Of a DNA stretch of 63,175 nt, positions 1 to 7,652 are shown in pieces; position 1 is the first letter of the stretch; every line of letters starts with the position of its first letter. Both the position numbers and the translations under genes were made by a program. The notes under the pieces were generated by a model. The model was not told the DNA's origin, did no database searches, and was given only the letters and a program-made list of their open reading frames with translations. Source of the stretch: an uncultured Calothrix sp. (GTDB taxonomy: Bacteria; Cyanobacteriota; Cyanobacteriia; Cyanobacteriales; Nostocaceae); contig CALJJQ010000057.1 in assembly GCA_937973965.1 (NCBI GenBank), positions 1 to 63,175 of the forward strand, in the 5' to 3' direction.

Positions 1-1230
1 GTGTAGGCTTCTCACCAAATCCAGCTATCGCTTCGGATACTCGATGAGCTTTAAGAACCGGATGCCCCTCGGCTCTATTTTTTATGTTTATTGCCGCATT
101 GTGGTCACGACCAAGACTACATCCACTTCGGCGGGCAATTGTGCCATCTTTCATGCAGTTTTTTAGGTACTTCTGTACCACAACTAGAGCATTCTTGACT
201 TGTTCGGTGATGCTTTAACGGGTATTACCAGCAAACCAGCATTTTCGGCTTTGTTTGTCAGTATCTTTAAAAAGTTACCCCAACCAGCATCATTGACAGA
301 TTTGGAAAGTCTAGACTTTGAAAGTCCTTTAATGTTTAAATCTTCATGTGCAATTACGTCATATTTTTTTATGAAGTTATTAGCAGTTTTCAAGTGAAAA
401 TCTCTACGCTTGTCAGCAACTTTTTTATGCTGTTTACCCAGTTGCTTAACCGCTTTTGTTCTACGATTACTACCCTTCTTTCGTCGTGCAACACGTTTTT
501 GGATAACTCTTAATCGTTTTTGAGCCTTACGGTAATGCTGAGGGATAGCAACTGTTTCACCATCAGCAGTTGTCAAAAACTCTCTTAATCCCATGTCAAT
601 ACCAGTTATTGATTCTGGATTAATATCTGGTTTGATTTCTGGAACTGTAGAATCTTCCAGGCTGAGAGTTAAATAATAACCATCTACTTTTTTAGTGACA
701 GAAGCAGTTTTAATCCTGAACCCGTCAGGTAATGGACGATGCAAAATAACTTTTATTTTACCTAGTTTTGGTAAATTAATTAAATTGCCTTGCAAACATC
801 CGTCTTTCATTTGTGGATATGTGAAAGTGCGGTATCTATCGCGAGGTTTAAAGCGTGGTTTACCACTTCTTTTCCCATTACTATCACCCTTGAGAAATCT
901 ATCAAAAGTTACCTGAACTCGCTGAACCGCATCCTGTAAGACGTGTGAATAGATATCACCATAATGAGGATGAGTTTTCTTTCGCTCAGGCAATGTTTTC
1001 TGTTGCGAGTAGTAGTCTGGATTGTTTCTTAACTCTGGAAGATGACAAACAAGAGGACAAGCATTAACCGAGCAACGGTTTTGCTCATACCAATTAAATC
1101 TATCAGTCAACAAATAATTATATTGCGCGCACAGCATAGACAGCCATCTGTCTATTTCTGTTGCTTGTTGTTTTGTTGGACGCAGTCTGTATTGATATGC
1201 TGTTCTCAATTGTTCATTACCTCGCGTCAT
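1..1230 (-). pseudogene. tnpB: TnpB (RuvC-like RNA-guided nuclease of IS200/IS605 elements), frameshifted and partial
   Basis: The intact frame runs from an ATG at 1230 to a stop at 184 (an upstream start at 1269 is also open). It shows the N-terminal helix-turn-helix part, the RuvC-I motif GIDMGLREF and the RuvC-II motif HEDLN. The C-terminus is broken. About one extra base near 203 shifts the frame before the zinc ribbon; in the shifted frame [12 protein letters not shown] follows. A second shift at about 125-135 separates the second zinc-binding half and RuvC-III (GRDHNAA), after which the reading continues open to base 1. The stable product would therefore lack RuvC-III and the zinc finger and should not cleave DNA. 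It may be a plain pseudogene or a retained nuclease-dead protein. The start codon lies only 39 bp from a divergent ribbon-helix-helix ORF. Confidence 0.85.
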
Positions 1231-1269
1231 GAATACAATAACATGTATATGTTCGCGTTGTGTATACAA

Positions 1270-1404
1270 ATGCCAAAAAAAGATTTACACGTTAGATTAA
1301 GCGATCGCAGATTAAACAAAGTCAGGCAGTATGCTGCAAATAAAGATAAAACGGTAACTCAGGTTATTGAAGAATTAATTGATACATTACCTGACCCGAA
1401 ATGA
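1270..1404 (+). CDS. Small ribbon-helix-helix (CopG/Arc-like) protein divergent from tnpB
   Basis: This 44-residue ORF starts at the ATG of [18 protein letters not shown]. It has the shape of a minimal ribbon-helix-helix DNA-binding domain: a short basic beta strand (DLHVRLSD) followed by two helices ([12 protein letters not shown] and [13 protein letters not shown]). Such proteins are repressors or antitoxins that bind DNA as dimers. The gene shares a 39-bp intergenic space with tnpB, so it could control the tnpB promoter. No toxin ORF adjoins it. A longer upstream reading is open in the same frame but overlaps tnpB antisense and is unlikely. The fold assignment rests on pattern only; the regulatory role is inferred. 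Confidence 0.55.
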   Translation: MPKKDLHVRLSDRRLNKVRQYAANKDKTVTQVIEELIDTLPDPK

Positions 1405-1484
1405 AATATTTTGCTCGTTTCCTTCATGTTCTCCTTCCTCGCTGTACGGGTCGGATAACTGTCGTCAACTCGCTCGCAATTCAT

Positions 1485-1512
1485 CTCACACCTCCCTCCG
1501 GGTAGGTGTGAG
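1485..1512. repeat. Subterminal hairpin of the IS200/IS605 element
   Basis: The arms CTCACACCT (1485-1493) and AGGTGTGAG (1504-1512) are perfectly complementary around a CCCTCCGGGT loop that can pair further. It lies about 20 bp inside the inferred element end, where Y1 transposases of this family recognise hairpins. Confidence 0.7.
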
Positions 1513-1530
1513 ACTTCTTGCTGTTCTAGC

Positions 1531-1698
1531 TAAAAACCAATCTGGTCTTTTATGCCACAACGGATTGCGGACATCATAGTATAAGTTAATATCTGTACCA
1601 ATAAATATTTCTTCTCTGGGGTAGGTGCGGGGTTGAAAAATATGGAATTCGTCTGGCAAACCTGGTTCCTCTAGATCTTCACTGGGTAAATCATACAC
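1531..1698 (-). pseudogene. N-terminal fragment of a Uma2-family (DUF820) putative endonuclease
   Basis: About 56 residues starting MYDLPSEDLEEPGLPDEF and ending NPLWHKRPDWFL match the N-terminus of the Uma2/DUF820 family, which is very abundant in filamentous cyanobacteria and has a PD-(D/E)XK-like fold. After the last leucine codon the frame runs into the hairpin end of the tnpB element, giving about 14 unrelated residues and a stop at 1486. The catalytic part is missing from the window, so this is a remnant interrupted by the insertion. If the rest of the gene survives it should lie to the left of base 1. Confidence 0.65.
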
Positions 1699-2015
1699 GG
1701 TTGGTAGGATTTGGCTGGGGGAGGGTTGGATCCGTTTAGTACATGGTTTCGTCTGTAATCAAAAAAGGGAGTTGGAGGGGATATTTTTACTAGTACAAGG
1801 ATACGATATACAAGACAGAACTTATGCACTCGATATGAAAATATCTGCTCGCAAATAGGACTTATACTGATTCAAAAAACTGGTTCGATAAGAGACGTAG
1901 CGTTGCTAAGTCTCTACAGACAAAATTTGTGTGCGGTAGGGAACCCGAAAACAAAATCCAAAATCCCTAGACGCGAAGCGTCTTCTCGAAGAGTAATCCA
2001 AAATCTAAAATCGCC
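1699..2015. repeat. Gene-free gap with a palindromic repeat and AATCCAAAATCT heptamers
   Basis: No gene is seen here. At 1891-1915 there is an imperfect palindrome of the AGAGACGTAGC...GCTAAGTCTCT type, a member of the dispersed GACG...CGTC palindrome family of this window. From about 1957 to 2012 there are AATCCAAAATCTAAAATC heptamer repeats interrupted by a short GACGCGAAGCGTC palindrome. The tract stops 3 bp before the ATG of the ABC protein, so it forms its 5' untranslated region. Confidence 0.6.
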
Positions 2016-3674
2016 ATGAGTGAAACTTTATTTAGTGTCGAAAACCTGAAAGTAGCCTATCCTCAGCGTCAAGGGGAAGAAATCAACTGGGCAATTGATG
2101 GTGTATCCTTTAGTTTACAACCGGGTGAACGGATGGGTTTAGTCGGGGAGTCGGGTTGTGGAAAATCTACCCTGGGACGAGCAGTGATGCGGTTGTTACC
2201 TCAAGGTAGTCAAGTTGCAGGCAAAGTAGTTTTCCAGGGCAAATCCGTGTTGGATATGACACCAGAGGAGGTGCGGAAATTTCGGGGGGAGGTAGTTGCT
2301 TTGGTATTCCAAGACCCGATGACGAGACTTGATCCGTTGATGACGATTGGAGACCATTGTTTAGAAACTTTAAAAGCTCATGCACCAGAATTAACTACCA
2401 AAGAAGCAAAAGAAAGAGCGATCGCAACCTTAGGGAAGGTGAAAATTCCCGCAAGTCGTTGGTATCAGTATCCCCATGAGTTTAGTGGAGGAATGCGACA
2501 ACGGGTAGCGATCGCTTTGGCTTTGTTGTTGCAACCGAAGTTAATTGTTGCGGATGAACCGACTACAAGTTTAGATGTGACAATTTCGGCGGAAATTCTA
2601 CAGGAATTAACCAGGTTATGTAGTGAAGAAAACATGGCCCTATTATTAATATCCCATGATTTGGCGATGGTAGCCGAGTATTGCGATCGCATTGGGGTGA
2701 TGTATTTTGGCAAAATGGTGGAGACCGGACCCACAGAAAAGGTGTTCCGTCGTCCGGAGCATCCCTATACCCAGTCTTTATTGAATGCTGCTTTACATAT
2801 CCAAAGTATTGATGAGGTAAGTGCAGATCATTTTAGTACCCATCAACCTCCTGCAACTTTACCATCTCCCCTGTTGCGTGTGCGGGAGTTAAAGAAACAT
2901 TACATAATTGAACCGAATTTAATTGAGCGTTTATTTCAAAAGCAGGGACAAACCATTAAAGCTGTAGATGGGATTAATTTGGAGTTGTATCGGGGAGAAA
3001 TTCTCGGACTGGTGGGAGAGTCGGGATGTGGGAAAAGTACCCTTTCCCGGACAATTTTGCAGTTAATTACTCCCACATCCGGTAGCGTTGAATTTGCGGG
3101 AACCGAATTAACCAAATTATCTCGCAAAGAAATGCGTAGTCAACGCCGACATATGCAAATGATATTCCAAGACCCCCATGCTTGTCTTAATCCCGCGATG
3201 ACCGTGGGAGAAAATATCGCTGACCCCCTGTTAATTCATGGTTTAGCTAATCCCGAACAAGCGAAAACCCAAGTATTAGCCATGTTGGAACGGGTAGGAT
3301 TAACACCCAGCGAAACCTACTATCAACGTCATCCCTCCGATTTATCCGGAGGACAACAACAAAGGGTCGCGATCGCTCGTGCATTAATTACCCGTCCCCA
3401 ATTGGTGATTTGTGACGAACCGGTGAGTATGTTGGATGCAAGTGTCCAATCCCAAGTATTAGATTTAATGTTGGAATTAAAACAGGAATTTGATTTAACT
3501 TATTTGTTTATTACCCATGATTTGTGGTTAGCAAGATTTTTGTGCGATCGCATTGCGGTGATGAATGGGGGTCAAATTGTGGAAATCGGTGATACCAAGG
3601 AAATTTTCCAAAATCCCCAGCACGAATATACACAAAAATTATTAGCAGCAGCTCCATTGTTGGCAAGAACTTAG
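2016..3674 (+). CDS. Dual-domain ABC transporter ATP-binding protein (peptide/nickel type, DppD-DppF-like fusion)
   Basis: The 552-residue protein has two complete ABC ATPase domains in tandem and no membrane segment. It should energise a dipeptide/oligopeptide- or nickel-type importer from the cytoplasmic side. Domain 1 has Walker [10 protein letters not shown] (about 44-52), signature FSGGMRQR (about 156) and Walker B LIVADEPT (about 176). Domain 2 has GESGCGKST near 335, signature LSGGQQQR and Walker [13 protein letters not shown]. Each domain ends with the C-terminal extension typical of the oligopeptide family ([16 protein letters not shown]). The layout matches E. coli YejF/GsiA-like fused proteins. 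The permease and binding-protein genes are not adjacent, so the substrate is unknown. Heptamer repeats lie just before the start and a palindromic repeat begins right after the stop. Confidence 0.93.
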   Translation: MSETLFSVENLKVAYPQRQGEEINWAIDGVSFSLQPGERMGLVGESGCGKSTLGRAVMRLLPQGSQVAGKVVFQGKSVLDMTPEEVRKFRGEVVALVFQDPMTRLDPLMTIGDHCLETLKAHAPELTTKEAKERAIATLGKVKIPASRWYQYPHEFSGGMRQRVAIALALLLQPKLIVADEPTTSLDVTISAEILQELTRLCSEENMALLLISHDLAMVAEYCDRIGVMYFGKMVETGPTEKVFRRPEHPYTQSLLNAALHIQSIDEVSADHFSTHQPPATLPSPLLRVRELKKHYIIEPNLIERLFQKQGQTIKAVDGINLELYRGEILGLVGESGCGKSTLSRTILQLITPTSGSVEFAGTELTKLSRKEMRSQRRHMQMIFQDPHACLNPAMTVGENIADPLLIHGLANPEQAKTQVLAMLERVGLTPSETYYQRHPSDLSGGQQQRVAIARALITRPQLVICDEPVSMLDASVQSQVLDLMLELKQEFDLTYLFITHDLWLARFLCDRIAVMNGGQIVEIGDTKEIFQNPQHEYTQKLLAAAPLLART

Positions 3675-3776
3675 TAATGTAGGAATCCCACTTGAATCTT
3701 GTCGGGTATACTGAGAAATCAAGTTTTGTACGACAAGATTCGGGGTAATTGGGGTTTTTAAAAATCAAATATGAGT
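3675..3776 (-). repeat. Dispersed palindromic repeat, family B, copy 1
   Basis: This ~100-bp unit begins at the stop codon of the ABC gene. It carries perfect 11-bp arms, GAATCTTGTCG (3694-3704) and CGACAAGATTC (3731-3741), with a nested ACTTGA/TCAAGT pair. In reverse orientation it aligns closely with 10444-10546. It may double as a transcription terminator for the ABC gene. Confidence 0.75.
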
Positions 3777-3816
3777 CCCATATCTTGCATATGACAATAT
3801 CGTAACTCCGGTATTA

Positions 3817-4102
3817 GTGAAATATCTCAGTTGCTTTTTGCTAATCAGCTTTAGAGCATTAACCGGTTGTTCTGAGGCAAAAATCGGGAACCCGAAAGCA
3901 AAAGTTAATGCCATACTCAAAAATGTTAAAGCTTTGGGAGTTTCATTGCGTTACCCCCCAAAAAATTTGTATAATACCTCTACCTTCATTTTTAATCAAT
4001 CAGAAGAGACTGGGCGGAAACTATTCAGTTGATTTAACTGAACTTTACACCTGGGAAGAGGCAGTTTCAGTGGACTGGCTAAACTTTCCACAAAATCCAT
4101 AG
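3817..4102 (+). pseudogene. Possible small lipoprotein gene with one frameshift
   Basis: From a GTG at 3817 the frame encodes a hydrophobic leader followed by a lipobox-like ALTGC and a short polar domain, ending at 4032. A single-base shift near 4010 would join it to a second open stretch (GGNYSVDLTELYTWEEAVSVDWLNF) that ends at 4102, giving a coherent protein of about 94 residues. I do not recognise the family. It may be a decayed lipoprotein or a chance pair of ORFs; the lipobox and the acidic, tryptophan-containing C-terminus favour a real but broken gene. Confidence 0.35.
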
Positions 4103-4133
4103 ACAAGGAAGTGCTGATCGACCGAAGAGTAAT

Positions 4134-4622
4134 CTAAAATCCAAAATCTAAAGATTTCACATAAATGCGATCGCATCTTTTGGTTTCGACTCCGGTTGCG
4201 GGTACATATCCGTTTTTTTCATATAGTTGTACAGCTTCCTTTAATACACTAGCTGTTTCTACCCAACATTCCCGAAAACCCCGTGATGCTGCGGTTTTTT
4301 CTAAAGTTGTTAACAAAAATTTCCCTAAACCACATCCTCTAACTTCCGGTGACAGGTACATTTTCCGAATTTCTACTGCTTGATGACCAAGTTGAATCGG
4401 ATAGTAAGCACCAGTCCCAACAATTTGCTGGTTTTGCTCAACTACCCAAAATTCCCCTTCCCGGTGCAAATAATATTCCTCCACCCATAAAACATCACGG
4501 TCTGCACCTTCTGGTTCCCAACCTAAACCGTATTCTGCTAACACTTGACTAATCAACTTCGCAACTATTTCCCGGTCAGGTGATTTCCAATTACGAATTA
4601 AAAAATTTTGCCAATTCAAATG
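4134..4622 (-). CDS. GNAT-family N-acetyltransferase
   Basis: The protein has about 162 residues from the internal start MHLNWQNFLIRNWK; an upstream ATG at 4670 is also in frame. Acyl-CoA-dependent GNAT acetyltransferase features are seen: beta strand EIRKMYLSPEVRGCGLGKFLL contains the R/Q-x-x-G-x-G/A loop that binds CoA, followed by ARGF-like helix residues and LYEKNGYVP near the C-terminus. The substrate is unknown. The last residues, SLDFGF, and the stop codon are encoded by an AATCTAAAATCC-type heptamer tract, so the original C-terminus may have been replaced. It is transcribed away from the histidine kinase gene region in the same direction and probably alone. Confidence 0.85.
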   Translation of the reverse strand, partial: HLNWQNFLIRNWKSPDREIVAKLISQVLAEYGLGWEPEGADRDVLWVEEYYLHREGEFWVVEQNQQIVGTGAYYPIQLGHQAVEIRKMYLSPEVRGCGLGKFLLTTLEKTAASRGFRECWVETASVLKEAVQLYEKNGYVPATGVETKRCDRIYVKSLDFGF

Positions 4623-4798
4623 CATAGGTTTTGAAGTAAATAAGTCGGCGAAAATAAACCCTAAATGCACAGCATCTACTTTTGAGAGTACGATGTAACA
4701 GTTTAGTTAAATTTACCTCAAAGGTTTACTCTGAGCTTTACTTTTATGGTTTCCCCCACTCCCTACTCCCTGTCTAAAACGATAATTTCCCCCACCCC

Positions 4799-6481
4799 CT
4801 AACTACCGCAAACCAGGGGAAAACTGACCGTAAAACAGGTAATATTCGATCCACTGACAACTTCGGTGTCACCTCCCATATACTTGGTGAGTTTTTTCAC
4901 TAAAGCCAATCCTAATCCGGTTCCTCCTTGTTTCCAGGGGTCGTTACTGGGGATACGGTAAAATTTATCGAAAATTCGGGGAATCTCACTACTAGGTATT
5001 TCGGTTCCCGTATTAGTAACAGCAAATTTCACCGTTTTCTCTACACTTTCCACCTTGACTTCAATTTCTGCGTGGGTAGGACTAAATTTACATGCATTGG
5101 TCAGCAATTCAATCAGAATCCTTTCCAAACTAAAGGGGTCACAGGTGAATAGGGGTAAATTTTCAGGAATACGTAAATTAATGGGTTGGGTAAAGCGATG
5201 GTGACGGGTTTGGAAGACGTGAACAACCCTAGTTAACCAGCTAGGAATATTAATGGTTTCTAAAATCAGTGATTTAGTGTTGCTGTCGAGCTTTTGTAAA
5301 TCCAGGAAATTATTAATTAAATTGATTTCGCGATCGCATTCATTATTTAAAATATGTAAATAACGCTTGATTTTAGCGACATCCCTGTCATTAATTCCTC
5401 CATTAACTGGGTTCGATTCCACTTTTAAAGAAATCCCCAGCATCTGAATCGCCATTTTCATATTCGTTAAGGGAGTGCGCAACTCGTGGGAAACCATACT
5501 CAAAAACTCATCCTTGAGTCGATCCAGTCTTTCCATTTCCTCAATTTGCGCTTTGACTGCACTTTGACTCTGGGTCAGAGCAATTTCGGCTAATTTGCGA
5601 TCGCTAATATCAATCCCACAACCAATATAACCACTAAATAACCCAGCCGGACTAAATCTCGGTACACCAGTATCCAAAATCCAACGATATTCCCCATCAT
5701 GACGTAATAATCTATACTCAATGGCGAACTGCTGGCGAGCGCTAAAGGCTGCATGATAGCTTTGTAAACAATGCAGTCTTTCTTCAGGATGCACTAAATT
5801 TAACCAACCATAACCTGTGGCTTGTTCGCAATCTACACCCGTAAATTCTAGCCAGCATTGGTTAAAAAAGTTAAAAAAACCATCCGCACCCGCAGTCCAC
5901 AGCATCACTGGAGCAATTTCAGCAATGGTATGAAATCTTTGCTCACTTTCCCGTAGGACATCTTCTGAACGTTTCTGTTCCGTAATATCTTCGCACACCA
6001 TCAGGATAATCGGTTCCGATTCCGGCATAGTTAATTTACGCACCGTCATCCGTACCCAAGCAATATCAGGATTTGGACAATCTAGTTGAAATTCACCTTC
6101 AGCCGTTTCCAAAGGGGAAAATTCCGATATTTTCGTCAACATATCGGTAATTCGGGAAAATTCCCAAGAAGCAAAAATGCGTTGAATATCTTTTTGTAAT
6201 AATTGTTCAAGGCTAAAACCCAACACCTGCGCACCAAACCGATTCACAGTCAGGATTTTACCTCGCAAATCAAGGGTGATATAAACGGTGGGAATATGTT
6301 CGTACAGTTGTTTGTATAGTGACCCGTCCGGTGGATATATGGGTAATGTTTCTAGGGTGCGCCGTTCTAATTCCAACTCAGGCTCCCGTAACAGCTCCAA
6401 ATGGGGCGAACTGTTAGCAGTGATATCATTATATTTTGTTTGGCAAGCGTGCTGCCGATTTGATGATTGATTACGGCTCAT
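4799..6481 (-). CDS. PAS-domain sensor histidine kinase
   Basis: The 560-residue soluble kinase has no clear membrane segment. It contains two PAS domains (about 60-170 and 185-300; the second followed by a PAC-like YRWILDTGVPRFSPAG stretch), a short coiled segment and a HisKA/HATPase core. The H-box is MVSHELRTPL, the N-box ELLTNACKFSP and the G-box GGTGLGLALVKKL. It should autophosphorylate at the histidine of the H-box and pass phosphate to an unidentified response regulator. No regulator gene adjoins it, so it is an orphan kinase. The signal is unknown; PAS domains often sense redox, light or small ligands. The gene is preceded by about 320 bp without genes. Confidence 0.93.
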   Translation of the reverse strand: MSRNQSSNRQHACQTKYNDITANSSPHLELLREPELELERRTLETLPIYPPDGSLYKQLYEHIPTVYITLDLRGKILTVNRFGAQVLGFSLEQLLQKDIQRIFASWEFSRITDMLTKISEFSPLETAEGEFQLDCPNPDIAWVRMTVRKLTMPESEPIILMVCEDITEQKRSEDVLRESEQRFHTIAEIAPVMLWTAGADGFFNFFNQCWLEFTGVDCEQATGYGWLNLVHPEERLHCLQSYHAAFSARQQFAIEYRLLRHDGEYRWILDTGVPRFSPAGLFSGYIGCGIDISDRKLAEIALTQSQSAVKAQIEEMERLDRLKDEFLSMVSHELRTPLTNMKMAIQMLGISLKVESNPVNGGINDRDVAKIKRYLHILNNECDREINLINNFLDLQKLDSNTKSLILETINIPSWLTRVVHVFQTRHHRFTQPINLRIPENLPLFTCDPFSLERILIELLTNACKFSPTHAEIEVKVESVEKTVKFAVTNTGTEIPSSEIPRIFDKFYRIPSNDPWKQGGTGLGLALVKKLTKYMGGDTEVVSGSNITCFTVSFPLVCGS

Positions 6482-6801
6482 AGTAGGATTTTTTTACTTG
6501 CACCCTTTGATTGCGGTTGTAAAAGAGATTTAGAATAAAGATTGAGAAAGGAAGATTATACTTGCTGAGAACAAATTTTGCTTTGACCTAAATGACAGTT
6601 ATTTAAGTGACAGTTATCGAAAATCATGAACAACCCCACCGATAATATTTTCCTCAACTTGGTATCACACTTATAAAACAGAGCGATTTTAACCTTTGAA
6701 TTAATTCAACACCTCACAAACACAATAATTTCTTCTGCATCTTGTCTCCTATATCCTACCTCCTATTTTTAGTTTACGAATATTTACCCAGGTTTAGCAG
6801 T
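6482..6801. other. Gene-free gap upstream of the histidine kinase
   Basis: This AT-rich stretch has no ORF of note. It contains a short direct repeat of a TGACAGTTAT kind near 6590-6620 and a CTCCTATATCCTACCTCCTA tract near 6750. It should hold the kinase promoter; I see nothing else in it. Confidence 0.4.
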
Positions 6802-7473
6802 CTATTTTGCTACGATTCGCGAAAACTTTGATTTACCAGTTGCTTGACGATTGGATTGGTTTTTGACTGATGATGTAGCAAAATCAAACACAGAACCAGT
6901 AACAGCTTTGACCTCCGCTGGAGTCAAATCTCGCCATTGTCCAGGTTGTAATCCTGTTAAACCCAGAACATCGATTCGGACACGCACTAAACGTAAAGTC
7001 GGAAAGCCAACTTCCGCAGTCATTCGTCGAACTTGACGATTTTTCCCTTCAGTCATGGTAATTTCTAGCCAAGCAGTGGGAACAGTTTTGCGATCGCGGA
7101 TTGGGGGAATGCGCGGAGGTAGGTCGGGAACATCACTTAGCAATTGAACTTGAGCGGGTTTAGTTCGGTAATTTTGAATCTCCACCCCGTCGCGTAACTG
7201 CTGTAAAGCACTTTCGCTGGGTATACGTTCCACTTGCACCCAATAGGTACGTTGATGGGCAAACTGGGGATGGCAGAGACGATGTTGCAGTTGACCATGA
7301 TTTGTCAACAATACCAACCCCTCACTATCCGAATCCAACCTTCCCACCGGATAAACATTGGGAATATCAATAAAATCCTTCAAGGTGAGACGTTCTGGTG
7401 TGTCTTGCCTAAACTGACACAACACACCATAGGGTTTATAGAAAGCAATATAGCGGTATTGAGCCGACATCAT
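6802..7473 (-). CDS. rluE: 23S rRNA pseudouridine synthase, RluE type
   Basis: The 223-residue protein (starts at 7473 or the next ATG) belongs to the RsuA/RluB/E/F family. The catalytic motif [14 protein letters not shown] carries the conserved aspartate, and the C-terminal GKNRQVRRM motif is intact. Segments such as [18 protein letters not shown] and [13 protein letters not shown] closely follow E. coli RluE, which modifies U2457 of 23S rRNA, and the N-terminal S4 domain is absent, as in RluE. The last ~30 residues are a basic tail. It stands alone between the kinase and the GH74-like gene. Confidence 0.9.
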   Translation of the reverse strand: MMSAQYRYIAFYKPYGVLCQFRQDTPERLTLKDFIDIPNVYPVGRLDSDSEGLVLLTNHGQLQHRLCHPQFAHQRTYWVQVERIPSESALQQLRDGVEIQNYRTKPAQVQLLSDVPDLPPRIPPIRDRKTVPTAWLEITMTEGKNRQVRRMTAEVGFPTLRLVRVRIDVLGLTGLQPGQWRDLTPAEVKAVTGSVFDFATSSVKNQSNRQATGKSKFSRIVAK

Positions 7474-7620
7474 CTGAATCCCTGGGTGGATTGAATTTCA
7501 AGAATTTATGAACCTACACTCAAGACAATTGTCACTACCGACCTCATTAGAATACCAGCATATCCAGTGATAGGGGGGAGTGGTGGCAGACCCTTTTTTC
7601 GATTTTGATTCGGTGTTGAT

Positions 7621-7652
7621 AATTAGTAATTCGTTATTACGAATTACTAATT
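7621..7652. terminator. Long AT-rich hairpin at the 3' end of the GH74-like gene
   Basis: Perfect 13-bp arms AATTAGTAATTCG (7621-7633) and CGAATTACTAATT (7640-7652) enclose a TTATTA loop. It overlaps the stop codon of the leftward gene at 7651. It could act as a terminator or be a dispersed AATTACGAATTAC-type palindrome; no clear T-run follows. Confidence 0.5.

Larger units (their letters stand above)
1..1530 (-). mobile_element. Decayed IS200/IS605-family element carrying tnpB (3' end at or beyond the window edge)
   Basis: The element is read leftwards. It holds a tnpB-type gene, a small divergent ORF, and near its 5' end a subterminal hairpin at 1485-1512, which is typical of the single-stranded ends of this family. 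Its right limit is placed at about 1530 because a Uma2-like reading frame breaks off exactly there. The left end probably lies at or just beyond base 1, where the tnpB reading and the region expected to encode a guide (omega/reRNA) run off the window. No tnpA (Y1 transposase) is visible, so it would have to move with a transposase supplied in trans. The boundaries are inferred and the target site is not resolved. Confidence 0.75.
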
